NCBI GenBank assembly: GCA_029251005.1
Contig: JAQXEE010000061.1
Span: 1 to 41,440, forward strand
Direction of reading: 5' to 3'
DNA: 41,440 bases
DNA from: Flavobacteriales bacterium
GTDB taxonomy: Bacteria > Bacteroidota > Bacteroidia > Flavobacteriales_C > GCA-002722245
In this document: positions 9,087 through 18,020 of the stretch, piece by piece
Layout: each line of letters opens with the position of its first letter
Numbering within the stretch: position 1 is the stretch's first letter
Made by a program: the position numbers and the translations under genes
Notes under the pieces: generated by a model
What the model was told of the DNA's origin: nothing
Seen by the model: only the letters and a program-made list of their open reading frames with translations
The model's database searches: none

Positions 9087-10166
9087 TTATTTGTGTAAAG
9101 CGTACCCCATAGAAACTCCGAACAACCAACCATGGTTATCAGGAATCGCATATAAATTAACTGGAATGTTCATGTTACCAGCTTTAAAGCTTTTTCCTAC
9201 TGCCCAAACCCAACCCGCTTGTAATAAGTACTTACCTCTATCATCTAACCTTTTAACAAATTTCCCTTCAAAGTTTGTCGCGTCTGATTTTAAAACCCAT
9301 TCACCATCTACCATAGTACCAAGAGCTGCCTTTTTAAATCTGAATATCGGACCAAAGCCTACTTCTATTCCATATTTCGAACTTCTAAAACCATTTAAAA
9401 ATGATGCTGCTGGAATTGCCATTTGTTGATCTAATCCCGTTAAGGAGAAATTTATTTGCATTACTGCTTGGACTGCGCCAGTATATAAATATGATTTTTC
9501 ATATTGGTATCCAATCACAGTCATAAAAGCCTCTTTCCCAAAACCTCCTGCTTCGCTACTTGTTAAAACTTCTTTATTTATACCCGTTACATAAGACCCA
9601 CCAAACCTTGGTCCTGATAGGTTATAGGGCTTAATTCTTGGTCCTTCTAGCTCGGCGTTTTTAGCGATATCAAAATCAAATACTGCCTTATCATCTATTC
9701 GTATTTTTTTTGAAAACAATCCTTTAACAGACATCTCCATGAATTTCCAAATGTACTCACCGTCATGTAAGTATTCTGAATAATCACTATCAACGACTTT
9801 TGCTGTTTTTGGATCAATTAACCTTAAATGAATTGACAGTTTTTCCCCTGTCAGCTCAGCTGAACCAGACAATACATAATCAACCTCTAAACCTAACCCT
9901 ATTTCTGATAAACACTTTACTCCAAAACACTTATTTTCAGAACTTACTTTTGATTGCGTTAATTCTGCAACTGTGTATTTGTCAATTACAACTAATGTAT
10001 CCAGTTTTCTGATTTCCGAGGTTACCATCGATAAATATTGAGCCTCTTTATAATTTGAGCCAATAACATCAAAGTTTACAATGGCAATTGTTTCTTTTGC
10101 CATTAAACCAATTTGAACTAAACATAAACAAACTACTATCCCCAATTTACTTCTTACCTTTTTCAT
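9087..10166 (-). CDS. Exported TolB-N/CsgG-like protein of unknown function
   Basis: A 359-residue protein with a Sec signal peptide (KKVRSKLGIVVCLCLVQIGLMA). Residues about 24-150 have the alternating pattern of the TolB-N/CsgG-like fold: IAIVNFDV, then VTSEIRKLDTLVVIDKYTV, a paired-Cys element CFGVKCLSEIG and VDYVLSGSAEL...LRLIDPKTAKVV. In known members this domain is a periplasmic or outer-membrane-associated ligand/assembly module. From about 170 on the chain is Gly- and aromatic-rich and beta-like, possibly a small barrel or sandwich; it has no T9SS tail. It is monocistronic between a shared terminator and a 123-bp gap. The fold assignment is by pattern and the function is unknown. Confidence 0.75.
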   Translation of the reverse strand: MKKVRSKLGIVVCLCLVQIGLMAKETIAIVNFDVIGSNYKEAQYLSMVTSEIRKLDTLVVIDKYTVAELTQSKVSSENKCFGVKCLSEIGLGLEVDYVLSGSAELTGEKLSIHLRLIDPKTAKVVDSDYSEYLHDGEYIWKFMEMSVKGLFSKKIRIDDKAVFDFDIAKNAELEGPRIKPYNLSGPRFGGSYVTGINKEVLTSSEAGGFGKEAFMTVIGYQYEKSYLYTGAVQAVMQINFSLTGLDQQMAIPAASFLNGFRSSKYGIEVGFGPIFRFKKAALGTMVDGEWVLKSDATNFEGKFVKRLDDRGKYLLQAGWVWAVGKSFKAGNMNIPVNLYAIPDNHGWLFGVSMGYALHK

Positions 10167-10289
10167 ATCTATTGATTTTAAGTATACATCAAAGTTGAGG
10201 CTATTGTGAAGTAAAATGTAATTGAATTTCGAAATCGAAAAACTAATATTTGCAAAAAATGCAAATCGATAAGGAGACTTTGAAAAAAT

Positions 10290-11447
10290 TTATTTTGTAA
10301 TACAGCCGATATACTTAGAGATAATAATTCGTTGAATTTCCGAAGTTCCCTCACCTATTTGTAACATTCGCTGGTCTCTGTAAAACCTTTCAATAGGATA
10401 CTCCTTAATTAAACCATATCCACCATGGATTTGAACCGCCTCATCTGCAACCTCTTTAGCTATTTCAGAACTGTATAATTTACACATTGCAGCTTCGATT
10501 GAAAATCTCTGATTATTGTCTTTTAACCAACAAGCCTTATATAACATCGTCCTCGCTAACTCAATCTTCATATGCATATCTGCAAGTTTAAAAGAGATGG
10601 CTTGATGATTGGAAATTGACTTACCAAATTGCTTGCGGTTTTTAGCATAATTTAAAGCCATTTCGTAAGCTCCTTGCGCCAAACCTACGCCAATTGCGGA
10701 TATTCCAAGTTTTCCAGAATCCAACGATTTTAGCATTATTTTTGATCCATTTCCTTTAGAACCTAAAATATTTTCTTTTGGTACTAAGCAATCATTGAAA
10801 TAAAGTTGTGATGTATTTGTTGCTCTCCACATCATTTTATCATGAATTGTTTCTGCGGAAAACCCTTTCGTTCCTTTTTCTACAATAATTGTTGAAAATT
10901 CCTTTTTACCATTATTTATTCCGGTAACAGTTTGCAACGTTACACCGCGAGTTATTGAAGTATTTCCATTCGTTATAAATGTTTTAGACCCATTTATTTT
11001 CCAGTATTCCCCAATATCTTCAGCCTTTGTTATGCTATTTCTAGAATCAGAACCAGAATTTGGCTCAGTTAAAGCAAAAGCCCAAATTTGATTTCCTGAA
11101 CACAAATCAGATAAATATTTTTCTTTTTGTTCTTGGGTTCCTAGGTTAAATATTGGATCAATTCCAAGTGAGTTGTGGACCGATAAAATTCCGGCCTGAG
11201 AACTATCAACTCTTGCAATTTCCTCTAAAGCAATAATAAAAGACAGAGAGTCTAACCCCTGGCCACCGTACTCCTGAGGAATACACATTCCAAACAGGCC
11301 CATTTCTCCCATCCTCTTAGTTAAGTAAGGAGAAAACTTCTCGTCCCGATCAAGCTGATAGGCTAGCGGTGCAATTTCTTTCTCTGCAAATTCACGAATA
11401 GATTGTCTGATTAGTTCGTGTTCATTATTTAAAAATGGATTTTTCAT
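10290..11447 (-). CDS. Acyl-CoA dehydrogenase
   Basis: A 385-residue FAD enzyme that introduces the alpha,beta double bond into an acyl-CoA. Full-length ACAD fold: helical N-domain, beta middle domain with the signature AFALTEPNSGSDS (123-135) and the C-terminal helical domain with RKQFGKSISNHQ. The catalytic base is Glu366 in QIGEGTSEIQR, the position used by short/medium-chain and isobutyryl/2-methylbutyryl types, not by isovaleryl-CoA dehydrogenase. The substrate is therefore probably a short or branched acyl-CoA. It is 11 bp downstream of the 3-hydroxyacyl-CoA dehydrogenase and in the same operon; the divergent prp genes suggest products that end as propionyl-CoA. It resembles Bacillus mmgC in role. 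Confidence 0.95.
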   Translation of the reverse strand: MKNPFLNNEHELIRQSIREFAEKEIAPLAYQLDRDEKFSPYLTKRMGEMGLFGMCIPQEYGGQGLDSLSFIIALEEIARVDSSQAGILSVHNSLGIDPIFNLGTQEQKEKYLSDLCSGNQIWAFALTEPNSGSDSRNSITKAEDIGEYWKINGSKTFITNGNTSITRGVTLQTVTGINNGKKEFSTIIVEKGTKGFSAETIHDKMMWRATNTSQLYFNDCLVPKENILGSKGNGSKIMLKSLDSGKLGISAIGVGLAQGAYEMALNYAKNRKQFGKSISNHQAISFKLADMHMKIELARTMLYKACWLKDNNQRFSIEAAMCKLYSSEIAKEVADEAVQIHGGYGLIKEYPIERFYRDQRMLQIGEGTSEIQRIIISKYIGCITK

Positions 11448-11458
11448 AAATTATATTT

Positions 11459-12760
11459 TTAAAAAAACGGAATTATGGGGCCATACAAATGGTGAAAACC
11501 CAACTTCATAACGGAATTAACATCCTTATTATTAAAAGCTATACCGTTAGCAACTAAATCTTTTCCGATAACACAACAGGCCTTTAAATATTCAACGGCA
11601 ATTTTTGCTGCCACATCACTAGATTTAGACAAATCATTAAAGTGATTAAACAATATGGAATCCATCTTTTTTGCCCCTCTTAATTCTCTCCATGTTAAAT
11701 TTACTGATTCATCAAAATTTAATTGATTAGAATTACTGTAATTTAAACCATTAAACACACCTAATATTTCACCTGATTCGTATTTAAAAATTCCATTTTT
11801 TATTTTACCGTTGTTGTCCTGACCTCCAATAATATTTTGTTCTAATAAACGCTTTAATAAAGCGTTATTAAAATGCTCGTTTTTAAAATCATTTGCCATA
11901 ATATCCATTATAGATTTACAGACATTTATACCTACGTAATCAACAACCTCAAAAATGCCCATCGGTCTTAAAAGTAATTTCTTTGTGATTTCATTTACCA
12001 AAAAAACAGCACTTGTAAGACCTTTTTCAGGCGCTAACATTTCCACTAGTCCAATGGCATATGAAACTTCCCTAATAAAAACACCGTTCCCTATAAAACC
12101 GGTAAAATCCGGAGCATTTACAACGGTTTTATTCAAACATTTGGCCAATTCCTGAGCAATTAATTCAAGCTCTTTTAGGCAATTGTTAGTCTTAATTACC
12201 TCCAATAACTTTTGAACGGGAGGTGGATTGTAAAAATGAAATCCTATTACCCTTCCTTTAACATTGGCGTTTTGCTCAATCCTGTTTATAGGAATAGATG
12301 ACGTATTCGTAAAATAGAAAGGATTTACAGTTGTTATTGCCTCTATTTTATGCATCAATTCGGTCTTTAAGTCAATGCTTTCTGCAACAGCTTCAAAAAT
12401 TAATCTAGCTTCTTTTGCCGATTCGATAGAAGTACTTGTTTTTATACATTTTAAAACATCCTCAGTGTATTTTTTGAAATAATACTCTTTTGATCCTTTG
12501 ACGGGTTCTTCGGAATATATTTCGATTATTTGAGAAAAATTCTTTTCAGAAAACTTTGATAACTGAACTTCAATATAACTTAACATATTTTTTAATCCCT
12601 CCTCAGATATATCTACAGCAACCAATTCAAACTTAATTCCTTTTTTAAAGTTAAGCTTGAAAAAATATTGAGCCATTAAAAATACAATGCCTCTACCCAT
12701 TTTTCCTGAAGCGCCCAAAACACATATATTTTTAAATTCACTTAAAGTTTTACCGCTCAT
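11459..12760 (-). CDS. 3-hydroxyacyl-CoA dehydrogenase family protein
   Basis: A 433-residue NAD-dependent enzyme of the 3-hydroxyacyl/3-hydroxybutyryl-CoA dehydrogenase family. The Rossmann loop is VLGASGKMGRG (14-24), one residue longer than the usual GAGTMG. The family signature follows: FTNTSSIPINRI, then GFHFYNPPPVQKLLEVI and the dimerisation-domain entry VVNAPDFTGFIGN. Typical single-domain enzymes have about 285 residues, so roughly 130 extra residues at the C-terminus are present, possibly a second 3HCDH_C-like helical unit. First gene of a two-gene operon with the acyl-CoA dehydrogenase; the pair matches mmgB-mmgC in role. The exact substrate is not readable. Confidence 0.88.
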   Translation of the reverse strand: MSGKTLSEFKNICVLGASGKMGRGIVFLMAQYFFKLNFKKGIKFELVAVDISEEGLKNMLSYIEVQLSKFSEKNFSQIIEIYSEEPVKGSKEYYFKKYTEDVLKCIKTSTSIESAKEARLIFEAVAESIDLKTELMHKIEAITTVNPFYFTNTSSIPINRIEQNANVKGRVIGFHFYNPPPVQKLLEVIKTNNCLKELELIAQELAKCLNKTVVNAPDFTGFIGNGVFIREVSYAIGLVEMLAPEKGLTSAVFLVNEITKKLLLRPMGIFEVVDYVGINVCKSIMDIMANDFKNEHFNNALLKRLLEQNIIGGQDNNGKIKNGIFKYESGEILGVFNGLNYSNSNQLNFDESVNLTWRELRGAKKMDSILFNHFNDLSKSSDVAAKIAVEYLKACCVIGKDLVANGIAFNNKDVNSVMKLGFHHLYGPIIPFF

Positions 12761-12902
12761 AAGCCAAAAGATTATATACTGTGATTACGCAAAAACACGG
12801 ACTTAGTTATCCTGTAACGTTGGCTCAAGAATGTTATTGGAAACAAGATTGACTTTTTTACGTTATTTAAAACAGTTTAATCATAGCTATAACGCCCAAA
12901 AA

Positions 12903-13781
12903 ATGCTAGTAAAAGACTTAAGAGAGAAATTCAAAAATCAAATCCTTTCAAATGGAGTACTTCTTCCGGGGGCATACAATGCCTTAACCGCAATGCAAAT
13001 TGAACAAACCGGTTTTGAAGGTGCTTACATCTCAGGCGCAGCATTATCTGCTAGTGCAGGACTTCCCGACATAGGGCTGCTTACACTGAGTGAATTTTCT
13101 TTCTTCATTAAGTATATAACTCAAGCTGTAAAAATCCCTTGCATTGCAGATTGTGACACTGGTTTTGGTGATGTAATTAACGTTTCTAGAACCGTTAAAG
13201 AAATGGAGGGTATTGGTCTTTGTGGGATTCATATAGAAGATCAAATGATGCCTAAAAGATGTGGTCATTTAGAAGGAAAAAAGTTAGTTTCTTCGAACGA
13301 AATGATTCAAAAAATTAAAGCCGCTTGTATAAGCAGAGAGGATAGAAATTTTTTAATCATAGCAAGAACAGACGCAAGGTCGGTACATGGAATTGATGAG
13401 GCTATTGAAAGAGCCAATTTATATATTGAGGCTGGAGCAGATGCAATCTTTCCTGAAGCATTGAAATCCAAAGAAGAATTTGAGTTGTTTGCCCAAAAAG
13501 TAGACGCCCCTCTACTTGCAAACATGACAGAGTTTGGTGTTTCTCCTTTATTTAATGATGAAGAATTGTTTTCGATGGGTTACAAAATAATTATTTATCC
13601 AGTAACTGCTTTAAGAGTTACCATGAAACACACACAATTATTATTTGAAAAAATTAAAAAAAATGGGAGTCAATTAGAATACTTAAACAAGATGCAAACT
13701 AGAAACGAACTATATGATTTACTTAAATATGATTCATATGCAGATCTTGATAGTAAAGTAGCTAATTATAAAATTAAATAG
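12903..13781 (+). CDS. prpB: 2-Methylisocitrate lyase
   Basis: Isocitrate lyase/PEP mutase superfamily enzyme that splits 2-methylisocitrate into pyruvate and succinate, the last step of the methylcitrate cycle. Visible: LLPGAYNALTAMQIE, Mg-binding region IADCDTGFGD, the catalytic loop PKRCGHLEGK with its cysteine at residue 120, IARTDAR and the C-terminal YPVTALR. The frame opens earlier, with an ATG at 12831, but its first 24 residues have no counterpart in the family. The ATG at 12903 gives 292 residues, the normal PrpB length, and is preferred. It is followed by prpC after one base, indicating coupled translation. It is divergent from the hydroxyacyl-CoA dehydrogenase gene. Confidence 0.94.
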   Translation: MLVKDLREKFKNQILSNGVLLPGAYNALTAMQIEQTGFEGAYISGAALSASAGLPDIGLLTLSEFSFFIKYITQAVKIPCIADCDTGFGDVINVSRTVKEMEGIGLCGIHIEDQMMPKRCGHLEGKKLVSSNEMIQKIKAACISREDRNFLIIARTDARSVHGIDEAIERANLYIEAGADAIFPEALKSKEEFELFAQKVDAPLLANMTEFGVSPLFNDEELFSMGYKIIIYPVTALRVTMKHTQLLFEKIKKNGSQLEYLNKMQTRNELYDLLKYDSYADLDSKVANYKIK

Positions 13782-13782
13782 T

Positions 13783-14910
13783 ATGAGAGCAAATAAAGGT
13801 TTAGCAGGTTTAATTGCTGGTGATACGGCAATTTCTAAAGTTGATGTCTCAACAAGTAGCTTATGGTACAGAGGTTACGATATAAATGAATTATGTGAAA
13901 AAACTTCTTTCTTAGAAGTCGCCTATTTACTATTGAACAACGACTTACCAAATACGGCACAACTTAAAAGTTTTGAAGAATTCGAAAAAGAAAATAGGGA
14001 GATTCCCGACATACTCTACGACTTATTCAAAAACTCCCCAAAATATGGTCATCCGATGGACCTTCTAAACCAGAGCGTCTCAATTTTAGGCACTGTTGAT
14101 GAAAAAAATATTTTAGGCACTAATTCAGAAAAAGAAAATCTAATTAAATCAATGCTTCTTATCTCTAAAATGCCAACAGTTGTTGCTAATAGTTATAGAT
14201 TATCTCAAGGCTTAAAAGCTGTTAAACCAGATAAAAACCTTTCGTATTCGGAAAACTTTCTTTCAATGATTCTTGGAAAAGAGGTTAAGGATAAATTATC
14301 CGTTAAAACATTTGACACATCAATGATCTTGTATGCTGAACACGGCTACAATGCCTCCACGTTTTCCGCTCGAGTAACTGCCGCAACGCTAAGCGACCTT
14401 TACAGTGCGGTTTCTACAGCTATTGGCACACTCAAAGGCCCCCTGCATGGAGGCGCAAACGAACAAGTAATGTATATGCTCAAAGAGATAAGTTCACAAG
14501 ATAGGGCGAAAAAAATCACGCTTGAAAAAATTAGAAATAAAGAAAAAATTATGGGGTTTGGCCATAGATTATACAGAACTGGAGATTCCAGAACCGGGGT
14601 TATGAAAAAACTCGGAAAAGAACTTGCAGCTAAATTAGGTATTTCTATTTGGCATGATATATCAGATATAATGGAGAAAACAATGATTGATGAAAAAAAC
14701 ATTTACCCTAATCTTGACTTTCCTGCCGCATCAGCATACTATCTTCTTGGCATTCCTATTGAACTTTATACCCCAATATTTGCGGCATCAAGAATAACAG
14801 GGTGGGCAGCCCATATAATTGAGCAACATAATGACAATAGATTAATAAGACCTAGTTGTGATTATATAGGTAAAGGTTCTAGAAATGTTCAACCCATTTT
14901 AAAAAGATAA
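13783..14910 (+). CDS. prpC: 2-Methylcitrate synthase / citrate synthase family
   Basis: A 375-residue type I (short) citrate synthase fold enzyme condensing propionyl-CoA with oxaloacetate. Catalytic residues visible: His222 in [10 protein letters not shown], His261 in [13 protein letters not shown] and Asp312 in [10 protein letters not shown]. The N-terminus [14 protein letters not shown] is typical of PrpC/short citrate synthases. The call as methylcitrate synthase, not citrate synthase, rests on the position between prpB (1 base) and prpD (5 bases); sequence alone cannot exclude citrate synthase activity. One oddity is AEHGYNAS where most family members have an acidic residue after the histidine. 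Confidence 0.92.
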   Translation: MRANKGLAGLIAGDTAISKVDVSTSSLWYRGYDINELCEKTSFLEVAYLLLNNDLPNTAQLKSFEEFEKENREIPDILYDLFKNSPKYGHPMDLLNQSVSILGTVDEKNILGTNSEKENLIKSMLLISKMPTVVANSYRLSQGLKAVKPDKNLSYSENFLSMILGKEVKDKLSVKTFDTSMILYAEHGYNASTFSARVTAATLSDLYSAVSTAIGTLKGPLHGGANEQVMYMLKEISSQDRAKKITLEKIRNKEKIMGFGHRLYRTGDSRTGVMKKLGKELAAKLGISIWHDISDIMEKTMIDEKNIYPNLDFPAASAYYLLGIPIELYTPIFAASRITGWAAHIIEQHNDNRLIRPSCDYIGKGSRNVQPILKR

Positions 14911-14915
14911 TTATA

Positions 14916-16322
14916 ATGCAAAACAAAACGGATGAAATAATTAGAGAAATTGCGGACTATGTACTTAATTCAAAAATTGAAAGTGATGAAGCATTTAAAA
15001 TTGCTCATTATAATGTTTTAGATGCATTAGGCTGTGGGATATTCGCTTTACAGTTTCCTGCCTGTACAAGGCTTCTTGGGCCTGTTGTACCGAATGTTAA
15101 AATTGAAAATGGTGCGCGTGTTCCTGGTACTGATTATGTCTTAGATCCTGTCACTGCAGCTTTTAATATTGGATGCACAATAAGATGGTTGGATTATAAT
15201 GATACTTGGTTAGCTGAGGAATGGGGTCACCCATCAGATAATTTTGGTGGAATTTTGGCGCTTGCAGATTACATTTCACAACAAAACGAGCGTTCTTTCA
15301 CTATGAAAGAAGTATTAACATTAATGATAAAAGCTCATGAAATCCAAGGAATTTTGGCGCTTAGTAATAGTTTTAATAAAGTGGGAATAGACCATGTGAT
15401 TTTAGTTAAAATTGCCACAACTGCTGTTGCCACAAAAATGCTAGGAGGTACAGAAAAACAAATTATAAATGCTATTTCAAATGCTTGGATAGATGGCCAC
15501 AGTTTAAGAACTTATCGTCACGCGCCCAACACTGGATCTAGAAAATCTTGGGCTGCAGGTGATGCAACAAGCCGGGGAGTTTATCTTGCTCTAATGGCTA
15601 TGAAAGGGGAAATGGGTTATGAAACGGCCCTTTCTGCACCAAAATGGGGATTTGAAGATGTTTTGTTTAAATCAAACAAAATCACATTGGAACGCCCCCT
15701 CAAATCATACGTAATGGAGAACATACTTTTTAAAATATCTTTTCCGGCTGAATTCCACGCGCAATCTGCAGTTGAAGCGGCCATAATATTAAATAAAAAA
15801 CATTGTGGTGAATTGAATGCAGTAGAGAAGATTGTTATTTACACCCAAGAACCCGCAATAAGAATAATAGATAAAAAAGGACCTTTAAAAAACCCAGCAG
15901 ACAGAGATCACTGTTTACAATATATGGTTGCTGCTGCTTTACTAAAAGGCGATTTAAAAGCAGAATATTATGAAGATGATTTTGCCAAAAATCCTTTAAT
16001 TGATTCGCTAAGAGAAAAGATGATCGTTATTGAAGATAAAACATATAGTAAATCATATTTGGACCCTAACGAAAGATCAATTGCAAATGCAATTGAATTA
16101 ATTTTTAAAGATTATAAATCAGAAAAAATAGAAGTTTTATATCCTATTGGTCACAAAAATAGGCGTAATGAAGGAATTCCAGAATTAATTAAAAAATATA
16201 ACACGAACATAAAACGTCATTATAGGGGAGAAAAGCTAAAAAATATCCTTGACTTTATTCAATCATACGATAAGTTTTCAAAAATGAATATAACGGACTT
16301 TATGTTTCTTGTATCTTCTTAA
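14916..16322 (+). CDS. prpD: 2-Methylcitrate dehydratase, MmgE/PrpD family
   Basis: A 468-residue member of the MmgE/PrpD family, which dehydrates 2-methylcitrate to 2-methyl-cis-aconitate. Family hallmarks: an N-terminal helical segment with [11 protein letters not shown], then RWLDYNDTW...[38 protein letters not shown] and the [14 protein letters not shown] motif. Third gene of the prpBCD operon. Hydration of the product back to methylisocitrate needs an aconitase, which is not in this window. The gene ends 3 bp from the convergent DUF2007-like gene, with no hairpin between them. Confidence 0.94.
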   Translation: MQNKTDEIIREIADYVLNSKIESDEAFKIAHYNVLDALGCGIFALQFPACTRLLGPVVPNVKIENGARVPGTDYVLDPVTAAFNIGCTIRWLDYNDTWLAEEWGHPSDNFGGILALADYISQQNERSFTMKEVLTLMIKAHEIQGILALSNSFNKVGIDHVILVKIATTAVATKMLGGTEKQIINAISNAWIDGHSLRTYRHAPNTGSRKSWAAGDATSRGVYLALMAMKGEMGYETALSAPKWGFEDVLFKSNKITLERPLKSYVMENILFKISFPAEFHAQSAVEAAIILNKKHCGELNAVEKIVIYTQEPAIRIIDKKGPLKNPADRDHCLQYMVAAALLKGDLKAEYYEDDFAKNPLIDSLREKMIVIEDKTYSKSYLDPNERSIANAIELIFKDYKSEKIEVLYPIGHKNRRNEGIPELIKKYNTNIKRHYRGEKLKNILDFIQSYDKFSKMNITDFMFLVSS

Positions 16323-16325
16323 GTT

Positions 16326-16730
16326 TTAAATAAAAACTAGTAAGATTATTGTTGTTATCAAAACACTCACAACAAGTAATTGAGGAATTATTCCTAGCGT
16401 TCGTAAAATGGGGATATTCCTTAATAATTTTTGAAATTGGTCAATACCTGTTGGGCTTGGCGTGATATCTCGCATTGGCACTAGCTCATGCATGGCAAGC
16501 AGTACATATGCGTCATAAGCTTGGGATTTTTTCGTAAACAATCTAACACCTCCGTTGGTTCCGATATTCGCCATTAATGCAACTCCTTCATTAAAACGCG
16601 CAGAATAAGAGTTGTTCAAATGAGCAAAAAAACCATTTTCTTCAAGCAATATCTTAGCTTGTTCAGCTTTGATGTCAGTATTGAAAGTCCATAATAACGA
16701 AAACCCTTTATCTTCCGAATCAAGCGACAT
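16326..16730 (-). CDS. DUF2007-like membrane-anchored protein
   Basis: A 134-residue protein. The N-terminal half (about 10-80) has the DUF2007 layout: an alpha/beta start with AEQAKILLEENGF, a central beta region and the GGVRLFTKKSQAYDAYVLL segment. A single hydrophobic helix at about 113-134 (IPQLLVVSVLITTIILLVFI) anchors it in the membrane, with the soluble part probably in the cytoplasm. It starts 2 bases after the hflX stop, so the two are cotranscribed. DUF2007 is a putative signal-transducing domain; no biochemical role can be given. Confidence 0.75.
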   Translation of the reverse strand: MSLDSEDKGFSLLWTFNTDIKAEQAKILLEENGFFAHLNNSYSARFNEGVALMANIGTNGGVRLFTKKSQAYDAYVLLAMHELVPMRDITPSPTGIDQFQKLLRNIPILRTLGIIPQLLVVSVLITTIILLVFI

Positions 16731-16732
16731 GA

Positions 16733-18007
16733 TTAACCTATTGGTGTATCTGGATATAAGAATTTATTATAAGGGTAACGCTTTATGTGAAGATCTCTAA
16801 TTTTTTGATAAAGCGTGTTTTTAAATTCATCCCAATTGGTTTTCTTACCAGCCGAAATAAACAAACAAGTGACATTATCATCTTTCGCCATCCATGTTTG
16901 CTTTAATTCTTCAAGTGAATAGTTTTTGTGGACTTTGGGTGTTAAATCGTCCTCTTCTTTCTTAACATAATTATAAGCGTCAATTTTATTGAAAACCAAC
17001 AAAGTAGGCTTATCTGTTGAATCAATCTCACCAATCGTTTGATTAACAACATTTACTTGATCTTCAAAATTTGGGTGCGCAATATCAACAACATGAATCA
17101 ATAAATCAGATTCTCGTACCTCATCCAACGTAGATTTAAAAGATTCAACTAATCCATGTGGTAGCTTTCGGATAAAGCCAACAGTATCTGACAACAAAAA
17201 CGGCAAATTCCCAACCACGACTTTTCTAACCGTAGTGTCTAAAGTCGCAAATAATTTATTTTCTGCCAGTACATCACTTTTCCCAAGGGCATTCATAATA
17301 GTAGACTTACCAACATTGGTGTACCCTACTAATGAAGCGCGAATCATTTGTTCACGATTTCCCCTTTGTGTAGCTTTTTGTTTGTCAATTTTTTCTAATC
17401 GCTTCTTTAATAAAGCCATTCGATCACGTGCAATACGTCTATCTGTTTCAATTTCCGTTTCACCTGGACCACGCATACCTACACCTCCTTTCTGACGGGA
17501 AAGGTGCGTCCATAAATTGGTTAATCGTGGTAATAAATATTGATATTGTGCGAGTTCAACTTGTGTTTTTGCATGTGCAGTTTGTGCACGACGAGCAAAA
17601 ATATCAAGTATCAAATTATTTCTGTCTAATACTTTAACTTCTAATAATTCTTCAATATTTCTTAATTGAGACGGGCTAAGTTCATCGTCAAAAATAACTG
17701 TTGTTATTTCATTTGCATCAACATAAATCTTTACCTCCTCCAACTTCCCTTTCCCAACAAAGGTTTTAGGATGTGGATGCTCTAATTTTTGAACAAAGCG
17801 AGTATTTACGACAACACCTGCAGTTTCGGCTAAAAAAGCCAACTCGTCCAAATACTCATGTACCTGAACTTCAGATTGATTTTGTGAAATCACACCAACT
17901 AAAACAGCTAATTCATGCTCCTTACTGGATAAATCATAAATCTTTTGAGGCCCTTTCTTTTCTCCCATTTTGCTTTTATTCACGAGGTTGTTAAAGGACA
18001 AAAACAA
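16733..18007 (-). CDS. hflX: Ribosome-associated GTPase HflX
   Basis: A 424-residue GTPase that splits stalled or idle 70S ribosomes under stress. The N-terminal HflX domain (about 30-215) carries HPKTFVGKGKLEE, DDELSPSQLRN and the signature GVGMRGPGETEIETDRR. The G domain follows, with G1 GYTNVGKST (228-236), G3 DTVGF and G4 NKID. Start: Met1 at 18007 lies 13 bp after the upstream cytochrome gene; Met14 at 17968 gives an N-terminus closer to family length and is a fair alternative. It is cotranscribed with the DUF2007-like gene downstream and probably with the cytochrome gene upstream. Confidence 0.95.
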   Translation of the reverse strand: MFLSFNNLVNKSKMGEKKGPQKIYDLSSKEHELAVLVGVISQNQSEVQVHEYLDELAFLAETAGVVVNTRFVQKLEHPHPKTFVGKGKLEEVKIYVDANEITTVIFDDELSPSQLRNIEELLEVKVLDRNNLILDIFARRAQTAHAKTQVELAQYQYLLPRLTNLWTHLSRQKGGVGMRGPGETEIETDRRIARDRMALLKKRLEKIDKQKATQRGNREQMIRASLVGYTNVGKSTIMNALGKSDVLAENKLFATLDTTVRKVVVGNLPFLLSDTVGFIRKLPHGLVESFKSTLDEVRESDLLIHVVDIAHPNFEDQVNVVNQTIGEIDSTDKPTLLVFNKIDAYNYVKKEEDDLTPKVHKNYSLEELKQTWMAKDDNVTCLFISAGKKTNWDEFKNTLYQKIRDLHIKRYPYNKFLYPDTPIG

Positions 18008-18020
18008 TTTGCCCTTTCTG

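Noticed and set aside
9091-9429. A 112-codon plus-strand open frame
   Set aside because: It lies wholly antisense to the C-terminal part of the TolB/CsgG-like gene and reads as a shadow frame.
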